Assembly (NCBI GenBank): GCA_902761345.1
Contig: CACWKD010000032.1
Coordinates: 1 to 56,745, forward strand
Origin: an uncultured Ruminococcus sp.
GTDB taxonomy: Bacteria > Bacillota > Clostridia > Oscillospirales > Acutalibacteraceae
Direction: 5' to 3'
DNA length: 56,745 nt
Below the pieces are notes generated by a model, which was given only the letters and a program-made list of their open reading frames with translations, ran no database searches and had not been told where the DNA came from. The position numbers were made by a program, and so were the translations under genes. Positions within the stretch are counted from its first letter, which is position 1. Every line of letters begins with the position of its first letter. This document shows, in pieces, positions 1 to 6,387 of this stretch.

Positions 1-92
1 GATATTTCGTGTGATATTCTTTTATAAAACATTGTAAATATTCTCAAATATTTATAAAAAAATATAAAGTATTATAACGCCATTATCAAGAA

Positions 93-134
93 AAAACCGC
101 ATGAATACTGAACAAACAGTTTTCATGCGGTTTT
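93..134 (-). terminator. Terminator of the tRNA-Ser pair
   Basis: A perfect inverted repeat (AAAACCGCATGAA at 93-105, TTCATGCGGTTTT at 122-134) lies just downstream of the two minus-strand tRNA genes. It has A tracts on one side and T tracts on the other, so it could act in both directions. Confidence 0.75.
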
Positions 135-151
135 CGTTTTTTCATTAAAAG

Positions 152-238
152 CGGAGGACAAGGGATTCGAACCCTCGCGCCGGTTACCCGACCTACTCCC
201 TTAGCAGGGGAGCCTCTTCACCACTTGAGTAATCCTCC
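152..238 (-). tRNA. tRNA-Ser (anticodon GCT)
   Basis: The reverse complement folds as a class II tRNA. The acceptor stem GGAGGAT pairs with GTCCTCC, followed by a G discriminator, which is the serine identity base. The D stem is CTC/GAG. The anticodon stem-loop carries GCT, the long variable arm is GTCGGGTAACCGGC-like, and the T loop is GGGTTCGAATCCC. No CCA is encoded. It reads serine codons AGC/AGU and is second in a two-tRNA transcript. Confidence 0.95.
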
Positions 239-269
239 GTACGGTAAAGTCCTTATAAAATATAAAAAG

Positions 270-355
270 CGGAGGGGAAGGGATTCGAACCCTTGGTACC
301 TTTCGGTATCACTAGTTTTCAAGACTAGCTCCTTAAACCGCTCGGACACCCCTCC
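270..355 (-). tRNA. tRNA-Ser (anticodon TGA)
   Basis: The reverse complement has the acceptor GGAGGGG pairing with CCCCTCC plus a G discriminator. The anticodon loop CTTGAAA between CTAGT and ACTAG gives anticodon TGA. The variable arm GATACCGAAAGGTACC is long and the T loop is standard, as in class II serine tRNAs. It reads UCN codons, mainly UCA. It lies first in the minus-strand pair, 31 bases ahead of tRNA-Ser(GCT). Confidence 0.95.
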
Positions 356-368
356 GTGGAACTACTAT

Positions 369-397
369 ATAATATCACTTTTTGTTTTGTTTGTCAA
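369..397 (-). promoter_or_regulatory. Vegetative promoter for the tRNA-Ser pair
   Basis: On the minus strand TTGACA (397-392) is followed after exactly 17 bases by TATTAT (374-369). This ends 13 bases upstream of tRNA-Ser(TGA). It has sigma-A consensus form. Confidence 0.75.
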
Positions 398-508
398 TAG
401 TTTTTTTAAAATATCTCAAAAAAATTTTCGCTCTAATGTAATGCTTTGAATTTACTGCCTTTTATACGGCAATACTACATATATACCGCATTATGGGAGG
501 AATTTATT

Positions 509-1294
509 TTGCAGTATAATAAAGTCGAAATCTGCGGAATAAACACCGCAAATCTTGAGGTGCTTAAAGATGCCGAACAGAAAAAGCTTTTGCACATCAT
601 CAAAACAGGTACGCCATCTGAACGTGAATGCGCAAGAGAAAAACTTATCAGAGGTAATCTCCGACTTGTACTCAGCGTTATACAGAAGTTTGCTAACAGA
701 GGCGAAAACCCCGACGATTTGTTTCAAGTGGGCTGTATCGGTCTTATAAAGGCGATAGATAACTTTGACGATACTCTTGATGTGAAATTCTCAACCTACG
801 GAGTTCCTATGATCATAGGTGAGGTTCGCCGTCATTTGCGTGACAGCAGCTATATCAGAGTAAGCAGAAGTATCCGTGACGTAGCATATAAAGCTATGCA
901 GGCAAAGGAGGAACTTACTAACCGCCTTGACCGTGAACCTACTGTTGAAGAATTGTCCCGCGAACTGAATATTCCTAAAGAAAATATTGTCCTTGCGCTC
1001 GAAGCAATAGTAGAGCCGGTTTCGCTTTATGAGCCTGTGTTTTCGGACGGAAGCGATACTATATATGTTATGGATCAGATAAGCGACAATAATTCAGATA
1101 TGAATTGGCTCGAAGAAATCGCTATAAAGGACGCTATGGAGGGATTGAGCGAGAGAGAAAAGAAGATTTTGTCAATGAGGTTCTATATCGGAAAAACTCA
1201 GGTAGAGGTTGCCCGTGAGATAGGGATTTCTCAGGCACAGGTAAGCAGAATAGAAAAGGGTGCGCTGGAGCAAATAAAGAAAAGCTGCAGATAA
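509..1294 (+). CDS. sigG: RNA polymerase sporulation sigma factor SigG (forespore)
   Basis: Late forespore sigma factor, about 261 residues. The N-terminus QYNKVEICGINT is the family signature (B. subtilis SigG has NKVEICGVDT). Region 2 includes GNLRLVLSVIQKF, DDLFQVGCIGLIKAIDNFD and FSTYGVPMIIGE. Region 3 has RVSRSIRDVAYKA, and region 4 ends in an HTH, GISQAQVSRIEKGA. The start chosen is TTG at 509, preceded by GGGAGG at 495-500; upstream in-frame ATGs would add an unconserved leader. A partial SigF-like -10, GGCAATACTA, begins at 468 but no good -35 pairs with it, so control by SigF is only suggested. In many clostridia sigG follows spoIIGA-sigE; here it stands alone beside tRNA genes. The SigG-type site upstream of spoVAC (21150-21179) is a plausible target of this factor. 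Confidence 0.95.
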   Translation: MQYNKVEICGINTANLEVLKDAEQKKLLHIIKTGTPSERECAREKLIRGNLRLVLSVIQKFANRGENPDDLFQVGCIGLIKAIDNFDDTLDVKFSTYGVPMIIGEVRRHLRDSSYIRVSRSIRDVAYKAMQAKEELTNRLDREPTVEELSRELNIPKENIVLALEAIVEPVSLYEPVFSDGSDTIYVMDQISDNNSDMNWLEEIAIKDAMEGLSEREKKILSMRFYIGKTQVEVAREIGISQAQVSRIEKGALEQIKKSCR

Positions 1295-1325
1295 CGGCGG
1301 CGCTATTGAAAGTCAAAAGTGTTTA

Positions 1326-1411
1326 GTTTATAGTTCAAAGTTCAATGTTTTAAGTTCGATTATTTATTACTCGAAAATTTAGACGCAGAACTTTGGACTA
1401 TAAACTTTTTT
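1326..1411 (+). terminator. Long repeat-derived hairpin with T tract after sigG
   Basis: GTTTATAGTTCAAAGTTC (1326-1343) pairs with GAACTTTGGACTATAAAC (1388-1405) over 18 positions with one G-U. TTTTTT follows immediately. The arms belong to the AACTTTGAAC-type repeat family seen in five other gaps. It probably terminates sigG. The rest of the 1295-1513 gap is AT-rich, and I see no gene in it. Confidence 0.6.
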
Positions 1412-1513
1412 GAAAAAATTTAAAAAATTTTTATTTTAGGTGTAATATTTTGCCTTTGTAAATTGTTTATTATATGAAAGGACTTTCAAAGACAACGGAG
1501 AGGAGGATCTATA

Positions 1514-1990
1514 ATGGACGCAGGCGAATACATACAGGCGGCGGGGAAGTACATAGACACAGTTTACAGAGCAGCTTACAGCTACTGTAAAAAAAGGGAG
1601 GACGCAGAGGACGCTGTACAGAATGTGTTTCTGAAGCTGATGAATACCGATGTAACATTTATAGATGACGAACATTTGAAACGCTGGCTGATAAGATGTG
1701 TGATCAACGAATGCAAGAATAATTTCGGTTCGTTTTGGCACAGAAACAAGGTATCGCTTGACGATCTTGATACAGCCCCCTCTTACAGTGATACACATAC
1801 ACAAAGCGGAGAGCTTTTGGCGGCAGTAATGAAGCTGCCAACTAATTACAGCACGGTCATACACCTTTATTATTACGAGGGGTATGATGTGAAAGAAATA
1901 TCGCAGATACTCGGGATCTCCGAGTCAAACGTACAGATCAGATTAATGAGAGCAAGAAATAAGCTAAAGACGATCATAGAGGAGGCATGA
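1514..1990 (+). CDS. ECF-type (extracytoplasmic function) sigma-70 factor
   Basis: A 158-residue alternative sigma factor with only regions 2 and 4. Region 2 spans about residues 10-75 (YSYCKKREDAEDAVQNVF, then LKRWLIRCVINECKN). A short linker leads to region 4 at about 100-155 with the HTH KEISQILGISESNVQIRLMRAR. The ATG at 1514 has GGAGAGGAGG upstream. The stop is followed three bases later by the ATG of a membrane protein with the layout of an anti-sigma factor, so the two form a pair. Such factors recruit RNA polymerase to a small regulon in response to an envelope signal sensed by the partner. The signal and targets cannot be read from the sequence. Confidence 0.88.
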   Translation: MDAGEYIQAAGKYIDTVYRAAYSYCKKREDAEDAVQNVFLKLMNTDVTFIDDEHLKRWLIRCVINECKNNFGSFWHRNKVSLDDLDTAPSYSDTHTQSGELLAAVMKLPTNYSTVIHLYYYEGYDVKEISQILGISESNVQIRLMRARNKLKTIIEEA

Positions 1991-1993
1991 GCT

Positions 1994-2785
1994 ATGACAA
2001 GAGAAGATGAAAGAATAAAGAGATTATACACAGAAGCGTTTGATAACATTCATGCGTCCGACGAATTGAGAAGAAAGGTGATTAAAATGACAGAGAATAC
2101 GAGTAAAGAAAAGAAGAACATCAGCAAGATAAGAAAAATAGCATTTGTTGCAGCAGCCGCAGCGATTTTGGTTGTAGGCGGCGGAATGATAGCAGCTCAC
2201 GCAGTGAGAGGCGCATACAAAGATGAAACAGTAAGTAGGGTAATGTTTAACGGCGAGGAGAAAGAGGCATACTTCCACGACTTTGGTACAGGCGTAGGTT
2301 CTTGGAGATTTTACGAGGACGATATGGAGTATTCCGTATTTATGCACGGCAATATTGATATAGATACTACTGTGTATGTAGTGGATATGGGCTCGTATGT
2401 TATGGCGTCTGATGTTCCCGAACCGACACTCAACCTGTACACCGATATGGAAAAATCACCTTTTGTAGAGATAAGTGACGACGGCTATATGATCATAAAA
2501 ACAAATCTTGATACCGACAGACCTATGACAGAGAGGATTTTGTGGACGCTCGATGCAGAGGACGGTACAGAGGACGGTATAGCAGGACTTGGCATAGATG
2601 ACGTTGTATCGACATACACAATAATGTCCGACGGTACGGTTGCAGAAACCTTCAAGCAGGATGTCAGCGGCATCAATGGTATAGTAAAATACTTCCTCAA
2701 GAAGAGTGTTGATAACTATGTTGACGAGGACGAAGATCCATATACATACGGTATGGAGGATATTGTAGAAACCAATGATTATTAA
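1994..2785 (+). CDS. Putative membrane anti-sigma factor paired with the ECF sigma
   Basis: A 263-residue protein that starts three bases after the ECF sigma stop. The N-terminal ~45 residues are charged and cytoplasmic, starting MTREDERIKRLYTEAFDNI, and probably bind the sigma. One membrane helix follows at about 47-68 (IAFVAAAAAILVVGGGMIAA). The remainder is an acidic extracellular domain of about 190 residues with FNGEEKEAYFHDFG, GSWRFYEDDMEYSVFMHG and VPEPTLNLYTDMEKSPFVE. I do not recognise the outer domain. Function is assigned by position and layout, not homology. An internal AGAAAGGTGATTAAAATG around 2072-2089 looks like a second ribosome-binding site and start (Met32). The same element starts the downstream duplicate. 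Confidence 0.65.
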   Translation: MTREDERIKRLYTEAFDNIHASDELRRKVIKMTENTSKEKKNISKIRKIAFVAAAAAILVVGGGMIAAHAVRGAYKDETVSRVMFNGEEKEAYFHDFGTGVGSWRFYEDDMEYSVFMHGNIDIDTTVYVVDMGSYVMASDVPEPTLNLYTDMEKSPFVEISDDGYMIIKTNLDTDRPMTERILWTLDAEDGTEDGIAGLGIDDVVSTYTIMSDGTVAETFKQDVSGINGIVKYFLKKSVDNYVDEDEDPYTYGMEDIVETNDY

Positions 2786-2891
2786 TAACAGATGACTGAA
2801 ATTAAAAGCAGGGCATTTCGATGTCCTGCTCTGCGTGCAATTTGGAACAGCGTTTGTAATTGAGAGTGAACCGTGAGGAAAGGTGATCAAG

Positions 2892-3476
2892 ATGACAGAT
2901 AATAAATCAAAGAAAAACGGCGGTACTATTGTATTTGTTGTAGCAATAATAGCAGCGATAGCAGCAGTGGTTTTAATAACGATGGCGGGAGTGAAAAAGA
3001 ATCAGCCGAAACAAGAAATAGACGAAAAAGAAACGGTGGGAAGCGTGATTTTTAACGGCGAGGAGAAAGAGGCATACTTCTTTGACTATGGAGGAGGAGT
3101 AGGCTATTGGAGATTTTACGATGGCAAAATGGAATATTGCGTATATATGCACGGCAATATTAATATGGATACTACTGTGTATGTAGTGGATATGGATTCG
3201 TATGTTATTGCGTCCGATGTACCCGAGCCGACACTTAACTTTTACACCGATATGGATAAATCACCTTTTGTAGAAATCGACGACGACGGTTACTTGGTAA
3301 TAAGAACAAACATTAATACCGACAAACCGAAAATCGAGAGGATATTGTGGACGCTTGACGCAGAGGACGGCAAAGAGGACGGTATAGCAGGACTTGGTAT
3401 CAGTCAAGATGTTTCAACATATACTTTATTTTCTGATGGTACGGTTGCAGAAGCATTTAAGAGTATTGATCAATGA
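2892..3476 (+). CDS. Truncated tandem duplicate of the anti-sigma protein
   Basis: About 194 residues with one N-terminal helix (IVFVVAIIAAIAAVVLITMAG) and an outer domain closely matching residues ~75-230 of the preceding protein. Shared segments include FNGEEKEAYF, SPFVEI, ERILWTLDAEDG and EDGIAGLGI. Homology begins at the internal AGGAAAGGTGATCAAGATG, which matches the codons for RRKVIKM in the upstream gene, so the sigma-binding N-terminus is missing. ATG 2892 is chosen because AAAGGTG lies 6-7 bases upstream. It could be a decoy or sensor-only copy that still sees the envelope signal but cannot hold the sigma. That role is inference. A small hairpin (AGCAGGGCAT/ATGTCCTGCT, 2807-2830) without a T tract lies between the two genes. 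Confidence 0.75.
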   Translation: MTDNKSKKNGGTIVFVVAIIAAIAAVVLITMAGVKKNQPKQEIDEKETVGSVIFNGEEKEAYFFDYGGGVGYWRFYDGKMEYCVYMHGNINMDTTVYVVDMDSYVIASDVPEPTLNFYTDMDKSPFVEIDDDGYLVIRTNINTDKPKIERILWTLDAEDGKEDGIAGLGISQDVSTYTLFSDGTVAEAFKSIDQ

Positions 3477-3535
3477 GTTGTTTTATTTAATGTCTAAAAC
3501 TAAATTAACTCGTTGTGCTATTAATACACCTAATA

Positions 3536-3705
3536 AAGTTTTTTGTCAAACTTTTTTCAAAAAAGTTTGCGAGGGTTTGGGGCGAGTAGCCCCAATATGC
3601 TCTGCTCGGCGGAGAGGGGGCACGATAAACTTTGACTAATCAAATTGTCGGATGGGGGAGAACCTGACGACAGTGGTTCTCCCCCCCTACTCAAACAGTA
3701 GGATT
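3536..3705 (+). repeat. Intergenic repeat element, copy 1
   Basis: This ~170 bp element shares three blocks with an inverted copy at 47686-47878. They are a CAAACTTTTTTCAAAAAAG palindrome, GGCGGAGAGGGGGCACGATAAA, and GGGGGAGAACC...GGTTCTCCCCCC, which is itself a hairpin. There is no transposase gene. Together with the hairpin at 3768-3812 and the glyA promoter it fills the 3477-3940 gap. Confidence 0.8.
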
Positions 3706-3767
3706 ATTTGTAAAATATAAAGAAAATCAAGTAATAATTTAATAGCGCAACGAGTTAAATTAACCTG

Positions 3768-3812
3768 TAAAAACTCCCTCGATCATCAAACAAGGTGATC
3801 AAGGGAGTTTTA
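3768..3812. terminator. Strong hairpin with flanking A and T tracts
   Basis: AAAACTCCCTCGATCATC pairs with GGTGATCAAGGGAGTTTT. T/A tracts on both sides suit a bidirectional terminator. A look-alike starting AAAACTCCCTC sits at 30380-30419. Confidence 0.65.
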
Positions 3813-3852
3813 TTAATGAAATTGAAAATTTACAAAAATATTCCGTTAAATA

Positions 3853-3881
3853 TTGCAAACTGCCTTTTTATATTGTATAAT
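3853..3881 (+). promoter_or_regulatory. glyA promoter
   Basis: TTGCAA (3853-3858), a 17-base spacer, then TATAAT (3876-3881). It ends 59 bases before the chosen glyA start, and no riboswitch-like structure is evident between. Confidence 0.75.
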
Positions 3882-3940
3882 TAAACTGTAATATTGTGTA
3901 TCTGTGTGTTTATGCGGATACAAGAAGGAGTATGATCACA

Positions 3941-5194
3941 ATGTACAGTGAATATTTGGATACAATAGGATTTGTGTCACAGTTTGATAGCGAGGTTGCA
4001 GACGCTATGGGTCTGGAACTTAAAAGACAGAGAAGAAATTTAGAGCTTATCGCTTCTGAAAATCTTGTTTCTCCTGCTGTTATGGCAGCTATGGGAAGCG
4101 TACTCACAAATAAATATGCAGAGGGCTATCCGGGCAAGAGATACTACGGCGGTTGTCAGTGCGTTGATATAGTTGAGGATATTGCAAGAAAAAGAGCTTG
4201 CGAGCTTTTCGGAGCAGAACACGCAAACGTACAGCCACATTCCGGTGCGCAGGCAAATATGGCAGTTTATTTTGCTATGCTTGAAACAGGCGATACTGTA
4301 ATGGGTATGAACCTTGCAGAGGGCGGTCATCTTACGCACGGCTCACCTGTAAATATGTCGGGTAAGTATTATAACTTTGTACCTTACGGCGTTGACCCCG
4401 TTACACACAGAATAGATTATGATAAGGTAATGCAGATCGCTATGGAGGTTAAGCCGAAGCTTATTGTTGCAGGTGCAAGCGCTTATCCGAGAGTGATCGA
4501 CTTTGCAAAGTTCAGAGAGATAGCAGACGCTTGCGGCGCTTTGCTTATGGTAGATATGGCGCATATTGCAGGACTTGTTGCGGCAGGAGTACACCCCAAT
4601 CCTGTACCATACTGTGATTTTGTAACAACTACTACACATAAGACGCTCAGAGGACCGAGAGGCGGACTTATTCTTTGTAAGGAGCAGTACGCAAAGGCAA
4701 TAGACAAAGCAGTGTTCCCCGGCACACAGGGCGGCCCGCTTATGCACATTATCGCTGCAAAGGCAGTTTGCTTGGGCGAGGCTTTAAAGCCTGAGTTCAA
4801 GGCATACGGCGAGCAGATAGTAAAGAATGCTAAGGCGCTTGCAGATGGTCTTACAAAGAGAGGTCACAAGCTTGTATCGGGCGGCACTGATAACCATGTA
4901 ATGCTGCTTGACCTTTCGGGTACAGAGCTTACAGGCAAGGAGCTTGAGCATAATCTCGACGAGGTTTATATTACAGCCAACAAGAACACTATCCCCAATG
5001 AGCAGAGAAGTCCGTTTGTAACAAGCGGTGTTCGTCTTGGTACGGCAGCAGTTACTTCAAGAGGTCTTGTTGAGGAGGATATGGATAAGATAGCAGAGTT
5101 TATTCACCTTGTAATAGAGGACTTCGAGGGCAATAAGGAGAAGGTTCAGGCAGGCGTTACAGAACTGCTTGAAAAGTATCCGCTTTACGAGTAA
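3941..5194 (+). CDS. glyA: Serine hydroxymethyltransferase
   Basis: Cytosolic PLP enzyme, 417 residues, that converts serine plus tetrahydrofolate to glycine and 5,10-methylene-tetrahydrofolate, the main one-carbon source. The family landmarks are intact: [10 protein letters not shown] (37-46), [14 protein letters not shown] (59-72), [11 protein letters not shown] (100-110), [13 protein letters not shown] (204-216) and the PLP-lysine motif [14 protein letters not shown] with Lys234. ATG 3941 is preferred over ATG 3932 because the AAGGAG at 3925-3930 leaves 10 bases to it but only one to the other. It is transcribed alone from a consensus promoter. A weak GGGGAGGGGC/GCCTCTCC hairpin follows the stop at about 5204-5223. 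Confidence 0.98.
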   Translation: MYSEYLDTIGFVSQFDSEVADAMGLELKRQRRNLELIASENLVSPAVMAAMGSVLTNKYAEGYPGKRYYGGCQCVDIVEDIARKRACELFGAEHANVQPHSGAQANMAVYFAMLETGDTVMGMNLAEGGHLTHGSPVNMSGKYYNFVPYGVDPVTHRIDYDKVMQIAMEVKPKLIVAGASAYPRVIDFAKFREIADACGALLMVDMAHIAGLVAAGVHPNPVPYCDFVTTTTHKTLRGPRGGLILCKEQYAKAIDKAVFPGTQGGPLMHIIAAKAVCLGEALKPEFKAYGEQIVKNAKALADGLTKRGHKLVSGGTDNHVMLLDLSGTELTGKELEHNLDEVYITANKNTIPNEQRSPFVTSGVRLGTAAVTSRGLVEEDMDKIAEFIHLVIEDFEGNKEKVQAGVTELLEKYPLYE

Positions 5195-5239
5195 TTAACT
5201 TTCGGGGAGGGGCATAGCCTCTCCTTGATTTGCATTTAT

Positions 5240-5435
5240 AGCAGACGGCGGACTTAATGAATAATGAAGATTGAATAATGAATAGTGAATAATGAATAAT
5301 ATCGGAAAGCCTTGCGGCTTTGGATCTATAGGTTGGTAGTTATTAGTTGTTAGACAAATGTTGCTTTGAACTCTAAACTAACGACTTTGAGCTTAAAACT
5401 AAAAACTTTGAACTAACAACTTATAACTTTCGTCA
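5240..5435 (+). repeat. Intergenic repeat: AATAATGAA tract, hairpin, AACTTTGAAC tract
   Basis: It starts TTATAGCAGACG, then short tandem AATAATGAATAGTG-like words (5259-5302), a hairpin AAAGCCTTGCGGCTTT (about 5305-5321) and a degenerate TAGTTATTAGTTG / CTTTGAACT section. The first two-thirds are almost identical to 51495-51625 after dnaE. It fills most of the 5195-5509 gap. AT-rich sequence with two overlapping TATAAT words at 5467-5477 follows. Confidence 0.75.
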
Positions 5436-5509
5436 CAATAGAGTAAATAATGTGTTTCGTCCTGCGTATAATATAATATGTACAAAGAAACAGGACGGAG
5501 GTATTTACT

Positions 5510-5704
5510 ATGAACGAAAAAGACGCTTGGAGAAACTTTGTCAGCAGCGGAAGTGTGAGCGATTATCTTCTCTATGCTTCGATAAAAGAACAAAAAGGTT
5601 TAACCTCGGAGGCAGCACATGAATTTCAGCACAGACGGACTGGTGATAAGAGAACAGAGGATAAAAGAGGGCGACAAGGTAATAACAATTCTAACCAGGG
5701 ATAA
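5510..5704 (+). CDS. YqzL-like small protein upstream of recO
   Basis: A 64-residue protein with a good ribosome-binding site (GGAGG, 5497-5501). The N-terminus MNEKDAWRNFVSSGSVSDYLLY fits the short YqzL family (pattern W..F...G....YL.Y), which sits directly upstream of recO in many Firmicutes. The family is usually about 45-50 residues. Here the frame runs on 86 bases into recO, giving a basic, Asn-rich C-terminus (RGRQGNNNSNQG) that looks like an accidental extension. The function of the family is unknown. Translational coupling with recO is likely. Confidence 0.65.
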   Translation: MNEKDAWRNFVSSGSVSDYLLYASIKEQKGLTSEAAHEFQHRRTGDKRTEDKRGRQGNNNSNQG

Positions 5705-6377
5705 AGGTGTTATACGCTCGTTTGTCAACGGCGCAAACAATATCAAAAGCCCCAAAACTACGGCAACGGGGCTTATTACATATTCTCAGTTCGATATATA
5801 TTTAAATTCTAAGGGTAACTATATTATTGACGACGCACACGCTAAAGAGGTGTTTATGCCGCTTCGTCAGGATATAGACAAAATGGCGCTTTCTCAGTAT
5901 TTCTGTGAACTATGCGAACAGTTTGCGCCTCGTGACGCAAATGCCGAGGAGATACTCAGACTTACGCTGAATTCTCTTTATATGCTTGCGCACAATAAGC
6001 TGCCGATCGAGCTTATCAAATGTATTTTCGAGTTAAGGCTTATGTCTGTTTCGGGATATATGCCCGATCTTGTCGGATGCTGCGAGTGTCATATTTATGA
6101 GGACGATAATATGTATTTTCTGCCCGACAGCGGTCAGCTTATCTGCAAAAGCTGTAAGACGGAAAATACAGGCAGGAGCATATTGACAGGAAAAACCGTC
6201 ACAAATGTAATGCGGCATTGTGTATATTCCGAGCTTAACAAGCTTTTCTCTTTTACATTATCCGAAAAGTCGACAAAGACACTTGGTGTCGTTACGGAAA
6301 ATTACTGTACACTGCATCTGGATAAACATTTGAATACTCTTGATTTTTATAAACAAATAAGAAATTTAAGCGAATAG
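5619..6377 (+). CDS. recO: DNA repair protein RecO
   Basis: 252 residues. RecO helps RecR load RecA onto SSB-coated single strands in the RecFOR pathway and anneals complementary strands. It has the N-terminal OB-fold (STDGLVIREQRIKEGDKVITILTRDKGV..FVNGA, about residues 4-40), a helical middle and a C-terminal zinc site formed by CCECH (about 151-155) and CKSCK (about 174-178). ATG 5619 has GGAGG at 5608-5612. The gene overlaps the yqzL-like frame and is followed by mutS2 after 10 bases, so the three probably form a DNA-maintenance operon. Confidence 0.93.
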   Translation: MNFSTDGLVIREQRIKEGDKVITILTRDKGVIRSFVNGANNIKSPKTTATGLITYSQFDIYLNSKGNYIIDDAHAKEVFMPLRQDIDKMALSQYFCELCEQFAPRDANAEEILRLTLNSLYMLAHNKLPIELIKCIFELRLMSVSGYMPDLVGCCECHIYEDDNMYFLPDSGQLICKSCKTENTGRSILTGKTVTNVMRHCVYSELNKLFSFTLSEKSTKTLGVVTENYCTLHLDKHLNTLDFYKQIRNLSE

Positions 6378-6387
6378 AAGTGAAAAA

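Noticed and set aside
225-449. 74-codon frame beginning inside the tRNA-Ser(GCT) gene
   Set aside because: It runs through both tRNA genes and the tRNA promoter and has no ribosome-binding site.
3394-3639. 81-codon frame crossing the anti-sigma paralogue and the repeat
   Set aside because: It overlaps a better gene in another frame, and the second half is intergenic repeat.
3700-3940. Glycine or THF riboswitch before glyA
   Set aside because: The leader after the promoter is under 60 bases and shows no riboswitch core.
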